Made by a program: the position numbers and the translations under genes. From Mermis nigrescens (lineage: Eukaryota; Nematoda; Enoplea; Mermithida; Mermithidae): a stretch of 64,000 nt of DNA. The notes under the pieces were generated by a model. That model saw only the letters and a program-made list of their open reading frames with translations, was not told the origin of the DNA and ran no database searches. Location: assembly GCA_036768485.1 (NCBI GenBank), contig JAVLUZ010000154.1:30048345-30112344 (forward strand). Reading direction: 5' to 3'. Positions 45,001 through 55,564 of the stretch are shown piece by piece (positions within the stretch are counted from its first letter, which is position 1; every line of letters begins with the position of its first letter).

Positions 45001-47599
45001 AACTTTTTGATCTTTATTAGAATCGGCTGTATGCTTCAATGCATTCCAAGCGCTGTTTAGGGTGATTTTGCATAATTTGAGTCGTTCGTCGTTACTGAGC
45101 CAATGTCGAAATTTTTGCAAACCCTAAAACACCTTTATATGAAACCATTCTACTGGTTTATAAGACAAAGGATGTTTGAATGAGGGAAGCAAATATCAGC
45201 GATATTACAAATTCTAGCGAAATATGGTAATTTTTAGTAATAATTAAAATTATTTAAGCGCTTTTAATATCGATATCAATTACGTCAGTGCATTTATTCA
45301 TAAGATTTCCGCTTATAAAGGCACTCAAAAATGCAATGGGCCACAAACAAAAATTAAGAACAAAAAACAGACATACGTCAGTTGTTTGCTCGAAAATAAC
45401 GAAATCATCCGACGAATGTGAGTAAAAATCAAAATATTTGTTTTTTCTTCATATTATTGAAACATAGTGTGTTGATAGTTTTATTAGTTATCAGTTTATC
45501 GAGTTCTGGGACCGGTTTCAATAAGATAAGTTCCATCTTAAACTTAAGTTTGAACTTGTCGTTAACTTCGATAGGATAAGTCCGAACTTAAGTCGGTTTG
45601 AATAAAAAATTATGTCCGAAGTCGTTAAGTTTGAACTTAAGTTGGAACTTGAGTTCTTGGCCAAAAATCGAGCTTAACTGCTGCTCGTCGGGTGGGCGAC
45701 AAGCAGAAGTTAAGCACGATTTTTGCAGTGAGGGTTCATCGGGTCCAAAGTCCGACAAGCCCTGTTGATCACTATTATACAACGTAGTCATTCATCTAAG
45801 CGATTATTCCCCATTTATTTGTTTCGCCGTCGTTGTTACACTGTTAAAAAGCATTGAAGACAAAAAACGATCGTATGATTGGTTAACAAAAGAAATTGAA
45901 AAGCTGAAGGAGCTGTGCTTATAAAAGCGAGAATAACTTGAAGCAAAATTTAATAATGTAGATTCTAAAAGAGACGACCAGCCATTGTCGAATTGAGCAG
46001 TACTTGACTTAAGACAGGTCCGTGCTGTCTTTTTGCGACTTAAGTCATAACTTAATTTTTTTAATTTCCAACTTAATTCTATTGAAACCGGCTTATTCTT
46101 AAGTTCGGACTTAACTTCGACTTTAAGTCTAAACTCAAAAATCTTATTGAAACCGCTAACTTCAGACTTAAGTTCTAGCTTTGAACTTGAATCTGATTTC
46201 AGACTTAAGTCCTTATATTGAAACCGGCCCCTGGTTTCTCTTTTTATCATCCTCACTATCAAGACCAGCAAGAACCGGTAAGTGAGTAGATAGGTACCTT
46301 TCAAATTTTTTGGCAATGCACAGTAATATTATTTTAATTTAATAAGACTAAATTTGCAGCATGGCACATAGAAATATATAATCTCAATTGAAAACGTGGG
46401 ATTAGGTGTGTCAGTGTTTATAATATATCAAAAATAAGATGTTCAAAAATAATTTTAAAAAGTTGTTTCGAATCGTTTGATTCAATAAAATATCCTACTA
46501 ATACCGAAAAATCTGTACGCTTTGGAAACTCTATGAAGTTTCGACTTCAGTTAATTGAAATCTTAAAGATATCAGCTCCTGCTTATTTAATAAGATTCCC
46601 ATTCAAGCCCGCAAAGCAATTATTTTCTTCAAGATTTATTTTTTAAACATCAAATTGAGGCTTAGTGCAAAAAAGGACTATCTGCAATTTTTCAAAATCA
46701 GGTTCTCGGACGGCGCCATGTGCATTAGGGGTGCATCTAAAAGTGCTATAAAGGCCTATATGCGAAAATTAATAGTATCTTGTCCACGTCTATTGATTAT
46801 CACAGATAGGCCCTTTTAGCACTTTAAGATGCACCCTGCAGCACATGAAGCCACCTGAGAACCCAATCCTGAAGAAAGGCAGTTAGTCTTTTTTGGCACT
46901 AAGCCCTCGAAATTTCCGCTTATTCTAATTTCGCATGTTTTACCATTGTTCATGTAAACGCACATTATCCTTCGTTTTTTGTCCGCCTACCTTGATAGTA
47001 TCGACGAAGTCAGAACGCGTCACAATTCCGTTTTTGTTACTGTCTGCAATAATGTATTGCTAATTTTAAATATTAAAAAGGCGTTGAATATTGACAAAGA
47101 TAGCAGCAATGAGTAGGTAACAATTATATATTTGAGAAATTTCAACGTACAAAGCGCAGTATACCCTCTAACAAATTCCTTACCAACCAATGTGTAGATT
47201 GTGGCCAGTCTGGGCTTAGCCGCACCAGAAAGCTTTCAATCGATAGCTGACAGGCGCATGTCTGTCAGTAATAAAATTTATAGCAAAAATCATTTTGGTT
47301 GATAATTCTGGCAAACTTTTGTACTTCAAAGTCTCAGTTAGAAATCTCTTTCTCTGTTTGAAAATCAATTTGATCCTCAATCCATTGCTCTTGTATCAAT
47401 GTAATATAAATTATTGGGCCAATCAGCCCTAGTTATTCATATACTCGTATTAAAATCGAAGCAAAAAAGAAAAATAAGTAAGATATACATGGAAGAGTGA
47501 AAATAAATTTAAAAATGAAAATAAAATAATATAAGATTAAAAATATCAATCTAAATCATTGCACTTACCATAAAACTGGTGAAACAAGTAGTCGTATTT
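42040..47599 (-). CDS. Sarcoplasmic calcium-binding protein / calexcitin-like EF-hand gene (initiator exon missing)
   Basis: Minus-strand exons in coding order: 47599-47569, 47043-46991, 45123-45004, 44294-44159, 42298-42195, 42144-42040 (stop TGA). All have GT..AG borders and matching phases (1, 0, 0, 1, 0), giving 182 residues from KYDYLFHQFY. This is a soluble calcium sensor or buffer. EF-hand loops are split by introns: DSNKNGIVTRSD (exons 1/2), DSNKDQKITLSE (exons 3/4) and DTSGDGYVDRNE (exons 4/5, the most canonical). A fourth region, DKYAALWLEYMTSED, lacks a proper loop. The ending ALGNFILG matches the APGN(F/Y)(I/L)FG signature of calexcitin/SCP proteins. Total length fits the family (about 185-195), so only a short N-terminal exon above 47599 is missing. 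Introns contain MITEs and a long hairpin. Confidence 0.9.
42757..43205. mobile_element. 449-bp TA-flanked element with 38-bp inverted repeats
   Basis: Ends TAGTCTGTTTCAAAATCC and its inverted copy, extending to about 38 bp with few mismatches, and bordered by TA on both sides (42755-42756 and 43206-43207). The interior is unusually GC-rich and holds a tRNA-like segment and two perfect small hairpins (near 42985-43013 and 43094-43141, the latter AGCCAATCGG/CCGATTGGCT). Intron of the calcium-binding gene. Confidence 0.85.
42917..42993 (+). repeat. tRNA-Glu-like segment (SINE head or tRNA pseudogene)
   Basis: TTCCTGAAATGGTCTAGCGG resembles the 5' part of tRNA-Glu, including an A-box-like TGGTCTAGCGG. 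It is followed by AATTCAC in the anticodon-loop position (anticodon TTC) and a weak B box GAGTTCGGTTATGC. The acceptor and anticodon stems do not pair properly, so this is a degraded tRNA or a tRNA-derived repeat rather than a functional gene. Confidence 0.4.
43434..43705 (+). mobile_element. 272-bp hAT-type MITE, CATAGGTGGGC family
   Basis: Begins CATAGGTGGGCAGCACCG and ends GCCCATGTGTG, with the perfect 8-bp duplication AACGCCAC on both sides (43426-43433 and 43706-43713). Intron of the calcium-binding gene. Confidence 0.93.
45506..46233. mobile_element. 728-bp element with ACCGGTTTCAATA ends and AACTTAAGTT subrepeats
   Basis: Terminal inverted repeat CTGGGACCGGTTTCAATA / CAGGGGCCGGTTTCAATA (16 of 18). 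Both arms are filled with palindromic AACTTAAGTTCGAACTTAAG-like units. The centre (about 45840-46000, plus strand) keeps a decayed coding stretch (KSIEDKKRSYDWLTKEIEKL, then stops) like the Myb/coiled-coil accessory proteins of some DNA transposons. The 170-codon minus-strand frame here is an artefact of the repeats. Target duplication not found. Confidence 0.7.
46657..46909. repeat. 253-bp fold-back hairpin
   Basis: 46657-about 46790 is the inverted copy of about 46800-46909 with roughly 80% identity (for example GGTGCATCTAAAAGTGCTA against TAGCACTTTAAGATGCACC) and almost no loop. The flanks share AAATT. A fold-back MITE in an intron of the calcium-binding gene; if transcribed it would form long imperfect double-stranded RNA. 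Confidence 0.8.
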
Positions 47600-47961
47600 C
47601 TGAGTTAGAAACGTTGGTAAGGCTGCCATCTATTTATTTGACTTGGAAAACACGATACCAGCAAAGCAGAATCGGAAATAATCAAATTTTAGATATTTGT
47701 GCTAAGTGGAGCCTGACTATTCCACGACATGGTTTTGAATCAGAAAAGTCGGAAAATCTGGAAAATCAAAATAAGAGAGATGAGATTGAGTCAAGATAGA
47801 CAGTACCTATAAGATGCTTTTTCAGAAACATATCTTCAATTTAGTCGATTTATGTATCATAAAGTATAAATCAGGGTGAATTGATTCATTCAAATGATGG
47901 ATTCGCGCATTGTTTCAAGCATTCTGTTACATACCTATGTACGTATGTACAATGCAAATAT

Positions 47962-48187
47962 TTAGTTTGTTTCATTTTAGTTTGCTGTTTCCTTTTTAAT
48001 TTAATCTGCATGAACCAAGCTACAAAAGTGGTTTAAACTTTTGATGCTGTTATGCGGTTGACAAAAGCAAGCGTCTCACCATAACTCGATATTCTGTAGA
48101 ATATCACAGCTATATTGTTAGTTTAAACCACTTTTATAGGCACTTTAAATTTTTTCAAAAACCTCAGAACTTCAATGAAACGGACTA
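47962..48187. mobile_element. TA-flanked MITE (TAGTCTGTTTCATT family)
   Basis: Left end TTAGTTTGTTTCATTTTAG, right end CTTCAATGAAACGGACTA. Shares internal phrases ACAAAAGTGGTTTAAACT and ACTCGATATTCTGTA with 48557-48967 and 58827-59049. Confidence 0.7.
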
Positions 48188-48301
48188 TAATTGCCTTTTT
48201 ATAGTTTTAACGTTTTAATATCATTTAAATTAAGGAATCCCCAGAAATCTCGTACAGAAGTGATTTTCTGACCTCGGAATTTCAGAAAATTCTATTTACT
48301 A

Positions 48302-48536
48302 TAATCTGTTTCACGAAACCTTGTGCATGGATCACAATTCCTGAGTTGATGTATCGATTACAAAAGCGGTTTAAACTAAAGCAGCAATCATGATACTGTG
48401 CACAGAAAATGATAAGCATATGACGTTTCACTATGCAAAATTGCATTACAGAATGCTGCCTAGAAATCACTTTTGTAGCTGCTCGCTAGACTGCTGAAAA
48501 TTGATTTCCAAGCACAAGGTTTTGTGAAGTAGAGTA
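48302..48536. mobile_element. TA-flanked MITE, related ends
   Basis: Ends TAATCTGTTTCACGAAACC and the inverted GGTTTTGTGAAGTAGAGTA with TA beside each. The GCACAAGGTTT/AAACCTTGTGC arms pair further inside. Confidence 0.65.
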
Positions 48537-48556
48537 TAGTATTCAGCTATTGAATA

Positions 48557-48967
48557 TAGTCTGTTTCATTAGACTTTGCGGTTTTCTTTTGAATTTTTAC
48601 GCGAGAATCAGGCTACAAAATTGGTTTAGAATTTCTATGCAGTAATGCGGCTTAACAACGGCATATGTTTTTATATGACTCAATATTATGCAGAAAACCC
48701 AGCGGCGGATTCAGCGGGGGGCGGGGGACGGCCCCCCTCATTGGCCGAAAATAGTGCGCAAAATTAAGCATTTTTGAGCGATTTTTAGCGATTTTCTGGT
48801 TAAAACGGCTAATTTTTCCGCCCAAGTCAGGGTTCCGCCCCCCTTAGGGGTACCGCCCCCTTTAGGAAAATCCTAGATCCGCCACTGAGAAAACCCTATT
48901 AGTGTAAAGCACTTGTGTAGTCATTTTAAAGTTTTTCAAAAATCTCAAAGCTAAATGAAACGGACTA
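48557..48967. mobile_element. TA-flanked MITE, split by a hAT MITE
   Basis: Left end TAGTCTGTTTCATTAGAC, right end CTAAATGAAACGGACTA, TA on both sides. Interrupted by 48700-48887. Without that insert its length matches the sisters at 47962-48187 and 58827-59049. Confidence 0.8.
48700..48887. mobile_element. 188-bp hAT-type MITE nested in 48557-48967
   Basis: Ends CAGCGGCGGATTCAG and CTAGATCCGCCACTG, with the perfect 8-bp duplication AGAAAACC on both sides (48692-48699 and 48888-48895). The youngest-looking member of the GGCGGATCTAGG family here. Confidence 0.95.
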
Positions 48968-49427
48968 TAGACGTGTGACACGTCGGAAAAATCGAAAATT
49001 CTGACGAGACACATAAACGCAAGCTGCTGTTATAATGCTTCGTTTTTCCCAAATGAAATATTTGGGACCAAATAACGATGTGTTGCGTAAAAAAGTGACG
49101 GGAATAGATGGCGACATTTCTTGATAAGTGAAAGTTTGATTGAGCAAAAACATACAAATGTTGGCACGTTTTCCTAAAAAAAGAATGATAGAAAACTAGC
49201 TCAACTGCAGGTTATATCAATATTTATTTATTTGTTATAAAAGAATCAATTTTCCTCATTTCCCAGTGCTCCTTATAATATATTAAACAATTTGCACAGG
49301 CCGTTAAAGCGAATTAAATGCAAGAGGTTTTTAGATTGCAAAATCGATTTAAAATCAATCAATGGTGCACTAGGTACTCAGAGCAATATGCAAATCTACA
49401 TTTGTTCAATTAGAGTTCGTTTATAAG

Positions 49428-50496
49428 TCGCCCGCCACCTATTTGAGGAGGCCAAGGAGATTCTCCAAAAGCTAATTTATAGTAGAAGAGCATTGAGAAT
49501 CAAGACTGTTCTGGCCAACGAGATTCAAGTGAATGCGTACTCCAGATTAAATTATAAAAAAATTGCTCGTGACATCACCGAAGAAGGAAAACTGTTCAAA
49601 AAACGTATCAAATTAGCATAAACACGAATTTTCAGGCGTGCTTTTGACACAATGTCAAGCTCAATGTTGATTACGAAGAGTAAAAAATATGACTGCACAG
49701 TTTCAGTCAGTTATAATGCAAAATAAGATTACATCGAACTAACGTGAATATTGTTTCGTGTGCTAAGCTACTATGACGATATTAGCGCCATTGTAATATA
49801 TTATAATAATAAATGTGCACGAGGCCTATATTTTAGACGAATATGCGAATTAATTACCGAGAAATTTTATAGCATTTTCTCAAAAGACATTCACAGGAAG
49901 TATAACGCATTCGAATATTTTGACGTGTAGTGTAATGCACGTTCAATTTAGATCATGATTTTGCGTTTAGCGCTTGGGAAACAGTAGCCTCGGCCAAGAG
50001 ACGACGCACGGACCGTTGAATCAAAAACCTAAGCGTTTTTTCTAAAATTTCAAAAACATACTCGAACTTTTCTTTGACGCACGAAAACGTAAAAGCATAT
50101 CAACTTAATTATTGCTGATTTTCTCAAAAACAGAGCATTTTTAACAAAGTCCATTTGCCCGGTTTCTGTCTTGTACGAAAAAAAGATTAGGTTACCTACG
50201 ATCATAAAAAATGTCTATAAAAATATCTATTTTTATTCGAATTTGCGTGCTTTTAAACAAAGCTCATGTGAGCTGTTAATTTCATCGACGAAATTAGCTA
50301 GCTTACTCGGAGCGAAAAGCTATAAATACAGAATTTCAATCGTCGTAATTTAGACACAGCTCCGGTGGAAAAGAGAGGTATCTACAAAATTAGTGAAGAC
50401 TTTATGGCACGATTGCAGGCTTACGTGCGAAACGACGATTTTTATTCGAGGTGCATCACGCCCGCGATTCGTTATCTCATTAAAGAAAAGCGCTGA
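49428..50496 (+). CDS. Two-exon coding island, unknown protein (5' end not found)
   Basis: Exon 49428-49604 and exon 50354-50496 (stop TGA) join in phase 1 without a stop, giving 105 residues. Composition and codon use look coding: FEEAKEILQKLIYSRRALRI and NEIQVNAYSRLNYKKIARD in the first exon, RGIYKISEDFMARLQAYVR and DDFYSRCITPAIRYLIKEK in the second. It is charged and helical, with no signal peptide or membrane segment. I do not recognise the family. Oddly, the frame of the second exon continues after the TGA and a TAG into another protein-like stretch (50525-50793), so this could instead be a decayed gene or an alternative terminal exon behind the acceptor TTTTAG at 50524. No initiator exon was found upstream. 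Confidence 0.4.
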
Positions 50497-50524
50497 GGCG
50501 AATTCCCGGAAGAAATCGAATTTT

Positions 50525-50793
50525 AGTTGCATTTCGAAGGGCGCGGACGCAGCCATCTTGAAAAAAGGACGCTGATTATTCTGCGTAATCGTATTTTAGT
50601 CGGAGATCAACCCCATCAGGGTCGCTTTTTTCCGATCCTCGTTCGAAACGGAGCGGTTCGGGAGCATTATTTCAAGTGTTTTACATCACAAGCGCCTGAA
50701 ATAATTTTTTCGGCAAATTTTCAAAAAAGCAATTCGCTCTTCGTGTCATCAACGGGTTTCAGTGAAAAGATAATGCGCATGCAAAAACGATAG
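50525..50793 (+). other. Protein-like open frame behind a possible acceptor
   Basis: An 88-codon frame, in register with the preceding exon at 50354 but separated by TGA and TAG. It includes RTLIILRNRILVGDQ and GRFFPILVRNGAVREHYF. It may be an alternative last exon or part of a pseudogene. No family recognised. Confidence 0.3.
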
Positions 50794-51537
50794 CACTCTT
50801 TTCATGCATACGTGTCAGTCTTGAAATAACTACACTTTTTCTCCTCTGTTCTCTTGTTGTTTTGATGCTAGCTTTATAGATAAATGAAGAAGGTGAGTAT
50901 AATATATTTAAGGTCATTTTGCATACATTCATCATCGCTAACACGTTCGCATATCACTCGAAATGGACAGAATTGTTTCACACCAGGGAAATTTAATCAG
51001 AAAAAGACGCTGATATTGTCGACTAAATAACACGCAATGAGTGAAGATTCTTAAACAATACCAAATCGCAAAGCTAAAACACAGACTACAGAGCGAAATA
51101 GATTTTTGAACGATTTCGAACATCGCTCCTCTTGACTCATTTTTTTCTTTTTTTAAAGTCAAAATGTATTGCAAAGTCAATGAAAACAGGTAAAATACAG
51201 GTAAGCACGACACAATTAGATAAATACTCATTGTTCTCTCGCTTGACAACAAGGCTTGAACTGGTAGAAGCCGACTTTTTGGCTTTAAGTTAGTCTGTAT
51301 TGCGAACCACAAGCAAGATGCACTCAATCGTTTCTAGGCAGTATTCGATTGATTAAAAGTGGAGTTTTCGATCACTATTTTTGAATTTTACCAATTCAAT
51401 ATTTTTTGCATAAAATTCTAAAATTCTCAAATAATTTCAATCAGTTCCATTTTGACTTTTGATTGCAATAAGTCAAATTCGAATGATTCTAGTATGACCT
51501 CCAGGATGGCAACTGACCCCAGCAATATGGCATCGAT

Positions 51538-51824
51538 CATAAGTGGGCAACACCAAAATTCTGGCGGGTGCAAGATTTTTCAAAGGTCAACAAATGGTCT
51601 TAAAAATAGTGGTATGGCGAAAAAACACTAATTTTCAACGTTCCTCATCAAGGTCGATGTTTGATGGTCGATGGTTGATGTCTATTTCATCTATCCATTA
51701 GCATCGAAAAATAGCTAAAAAATCAATTTCAAAAATCGAATTCTTGAGGGGGCATTTTGGTTTTTTGGGGGGTATTCGGCCTTCTGAGGGCTGCATACCC
51801 GCAAACCCCCCACGCCTACGTGTG
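51538..51824 (+). mobile_element. hAT-type MITE, CATAGGTGGGC family, older copy
   Basis: Starts CATAAGTGGGCAACACC, ends CACGCCTACGTGTG; flanks GCATCGAT and GCTATGAT match at 5 of 8. Contains a short local duplication (GGTCGATGTTTGATGGTCGA, 51650-51690). Confidence 0.7.
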
Positions 51825-54658
51825 GCTATGATCCTCCCAGAATTGTCAAAGTTGTGAAAAGTGTGCTTTTTTGAGCGTTTTTAGCTCATTTTTGGCTAAA
51901 AATCTCAAATTTTCGGCGCTTCGCGCCATATACACATTTGATGACTATGTCTGGATCAATTTACTCAATTTTTTCAAATTTTTTCAAATTTTTTTTACGT
52001 TTTTATGTTATAGAATGAACGAACATAGTCTGAAACGTCCAAAAACAGTGTTTTTGACGCGTACCCTCGTTTTTAGCACAAAAAAGGCACTTTCTTTTTT
52101 TGGGCCGGACTGCGCATGTATCGTTTTAAGTCGGCTAGGACGACGTCCAGCACGGTAATTTTAACTGTAAAAAACTTTTTTATATCTCTTTTACAATGAA
52201 AAAATAAGACGAAAAAGCCGAGCATGAAAGGATGTCGCTTGAACCGCTGAAAGGTACTTTCTATGCGTGCTTGTTAAGATTTTTGAAGAGATGAGAAATT
52301 TATCGAAGTAATGGGGCGTTCGGAAATGAGGTAATTTAGAAGAGGTGTAACATTCGATGAGATTGGGCGATGAAGTGAGACATCCGAAAGGTGGAAATTC
52401 TGAAACAATGAGACATTTAATTGGGACGTTCGCAGAGGTGATTCTTAATGAATTTTTCAAAAGCGTTTTTTTTTCTTCAAAAGTGATAGAAACACATAAA
52501 AATACCATTTTCGAACTTTCTGATAAATTCCCTTCATTTCTAGAACGTGAAAACAAAAATTATCAGACGAAAGTTATTACGATCGAACGACATATTGTAT
52601 GCATAGATGCGCAACTGGCCGATGTAGGCTAAAATAACGTTAAACCTACGTTATTACACAGTTTCTGGTCAATATAGAGCACTTTTGAAGGAAATTTTCA
52701 AATTCGCTCTATTTTTCGCCCTCTGTTTGCCTCATTTTTCCCATAAAACTTCTCATTTTTCCATTTTGTGGTCTAAACCCGAAACCTTCACCCAACGTGC
52801 ACGTCTGGGGTAGGTAGTAGGTACCTAAGCCGCTCTTTTTTCTAAAAAATTCTAAAAATGACGTCTGCATTTAAAAAATCGCCTACAAGTCCTGAAGCAG
52901 CATATTTCTTCCTTTTTTAAATGCGAAAGTTCTGCGTGGGAAGAGTCGTCAGCATCAATTCGTGGGAGTTTTACCCCAGGCATCAGAAAAATTATATAGT
53001 CAATTTCTTTAATTAATTCAATCTGCATATCGCTCCAGTAACGTAGCTAACCTTCTGAATTTGGGGGAGACTAAAATTTTGATGTCAAAATATCTCACCA
53101 AATACTTTTAGACAGATAAAAATAATGGTATATTTGGGCTTCTTTCAGCGACCTCTAATTATTGGAGAAGAAATAATTTGAAAAAATAATAAATTTATTC
53201 TGAAAGCGCCCGAAAATTCTGGGCTTATCAGCTCAAAAGCATGCCAAAATCTATTCTAACGGTCTTCCGAATACGCTTCAAGAATTTTAAATTTTTTTCC
53301 TTCGGGGACCCTTAAAATACTCGTACTTTCAAAATTTTGGGTTACTATAAGTGAGCAGCAAGAAAATTCTGGGGGTCAGGATAGGTAAGATTATCAAAAA
53401 TGTTACTAAAATAGAATTCTGGGGGTCTACAGTGATCTAGAGGTTTCCACTTCTGGAGGTACAAACCCCCCAAACTCCCTCCCCACACCCATGTGTGGGG
53501 GCTAGCCCCTATCCCCCACAGCTACGTGCCTGTTAAACCCGGCGCGAAGACATATATTTACGAGAATTCAGGTTAATTAAAATTTCTTTCTAGGGCTGCA
53601 CTCGAAAATCGAATAAATAGGTAAACAATACATGCTTTCCATTTTAGCATTTTTAATCATTAAATATTCGCTTTTCCTTTTTTGTAATTTGCTGGAGAAT
53701 AGAATACTTTTTCTAAATAAATTCACCTTTTTGCTCAGCATTAGAGCTTAAAAACATGAATGCGCGATAAAAAATTTGAATCGGGAAGATTTGAGTAACG
53801 TTAGTTGATGACAAAAACGTCACGCTCGGCAAATTGCTCAGTGGAGTAACTACCGTATGTACATTGCAGTATGATGATTCTGGAGGCCAAACCAAAAATT
53901 TTCAAAAAAGCCTTTTCTGGCTTAAGAAGGACGGGTACACGTCAAAAACACTATGTTTTGACATTTCGAACAATGCTCGTTCTTTCTAAAACAAAAAACA
54001 TACAAAATCTCGAAAAAATTTGAACAAAGTGAGCAAATTGAACAAAATACCTATAGACGAAAAGTGTCTATATGGCGCAAAGTGCCAAAAAACTGAGGCT
54101 TTTGATCCAAAAATGAGCTAAAAACGCGTAAAAAGGCTAAGTTTTTTACAATTTTCACGGAAAATCGACGATTCTGGGGAAGGGCTGGCAGCCATTTATC
54201 GGGAAGGGGGGGTCAGTTGCCATCCAAGAACACATATGGTATATACTCGTATGTAAGTACTATCTAATGCTTGTTACGACAAATGTGGAATCTGGTCCAA
54301 GGAAAATATCTAACTAAATTTATTTTCCCGATTCCTTAATTGCGTAATCCAGATTGGCATGTATAGGTAGGTTTGAATCTACTGAATCCGGGTTTTAAAT
54401 ATCGCCAGAATAAAACAAGAAATGCGATGCAGCTGTAGTTTCGCTAATGTTTCGTTCTACGCATTTCGACACAGCGTCGATGTCTGATAAGAATAACATC
54501 AATGCAACTCCGGCCCGTGATAACTCTGAACTAGTTTTAGATGAATTATCTTTTTAAAATCTAGTTATTCAACCTCATGTAGTCAAAAAATACTTAAATT
54601 AATACATCTTTTTCGTCTCGCTGATGAAGTAGAAAATTTGTACTTCATTTCCTAACAA

Positions 54659-54846
54659 AAGAAGTACCACTCCCACTGCGGAGAAACCCCCGACGGAACC
54701 TGGGTGCACGATCATCCAAGTTTCCGTTTCCGGATTTTACCCATCGTTTCCGTTTCCGTATCCGTTTCCGGTTATATCTATCGTTCCCGCTTCCGTTTCT
54801 GATTCCGGATTTTACCCATCGTTTCCGTTTCCGTTTCCGTTTCTGG
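54659..54846. repeat. TTTCCG minisatellite with a fragment of the GC-rich satellite unit
   Basis: GGAGAAACCCCCGACGGAACC at 54680-54700 is a piece of the satellite unit found in 55565-58440. It is followed by repeated TTTCCG and the phrase GATTTTACCCATCGTTTCC. It lies outside the boundaries of the 55137-59257 element, so the satellite is not confined to it. Confidence 0.75.
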
Positions 54847-55150
54847 ATTATTATCACAACCTCAATATGTTCAACATATTATTGTATTGTAAATGATAGA
54901 GCGATATGAGGATGTATTAGAAAGGGATAGGGAAGGGAATGTTTACTTTCTTCTCATCGATCGTCGCTCCATTGTTTGCCCTTCTGTCAAACGTTTTTGT
55001 CGTTTTCATAGATTGACTGAATGATAATTTTCTAGGTACCTACCTTTTGAACAAAAAGGCTTCGCACAAAGTAAGGAGGCAGCTGCTGTTCTCTAATTAT
55101 GGCTTGGTTTGTAATACCAATATTAAGCGTTATAAGTAGTGTTGTAAAAG

Positions 55151-55325
55151 ATATCTTTATCTTTATCTTTTTAGCAAGATAAAGATAAAGATTTCTTTAT
55201 TTATTCTTGACGATTTCTTTATCTTTATCTTTATCTTTATCTTTATCTTTCAGGAAAATCACAGGCTATCTTTATCTTAATCTTTATCTTTTTGATAGGA
55301 ATTTATCTTGCTAAAAAAGATAAAG
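55151..55325. repeat. CTTTAT microsatellite, left end of the hAT-type element
   Basis: Repeated CTTTAT, with one block in the opposite orientation (AAGATAAAGATAAAG at 55177-55190), so this end can fold on itself. Mirrors 59082-59250. Confidence 0.9.
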
Positions 55326-55564
55326 TATGTACATAAGTTAGCACGTAATCCGAAATGTAGGTTTGACGTGAAATACATTTAGACGGATTCAAGTTTCACT
55401 GTAATACAAGAAAAGAAAAGAAAACGATTGTTTAAACCCTACGAAGTGCGGCCCAAACTAATGCCTGTATATCGAGGGTGCGGGTAAAATCCGGAAACGG
55501 AAATGGAAACAGAAACAATGGGCAAAATACGGAAACGGAAACGTAATTATAGTATTTTGCACAC

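Larger units (their letters stand above)
50794..55136. other. Intergenic region, MITE-rich
   Basis: Besides 51538-51824 this holds a CATGCACAGCATGG-family element (about 51840-52110, with GGCGCTTCGCGCC at 51915), an ATGCAC-family fragment (52640-52815), a repeat at 53043-53330 shared with 14080-14330, a G/C-run repeat at 53345-53540 related to 60290-60440, and another CATGCACAGCATGG-type element at about 53900-54235. The open frames at 50938-51327 (minus) and at 52191-52632 on both strands have no recognisable protein. Confidence 0.45.

Noticed and set aside
45804..46316. 170-codon open frame on the minus strand
   Set aside because: Lys/Ser/Glu-rich sequence produced by the AACTTAAGTT subrepeats of the 45506-46233 element and extending beyond its terminus; no family resemblance.
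50938..51327. 129-codon minus-strand frame with hydrophobic stretches (possible membrane protein)
   Set aside because: No recognisable topology, motif or splice context; AT-rich DNA readily gives Phe/Leu/Ile runs.
52191..52632. Overlapping 121-codon (minus) and 91-codon (plus) frames
   Set aside because: Neither has a recognisable family or credible exon borders, and they oppose one another; left as undecided intergenic DNA.
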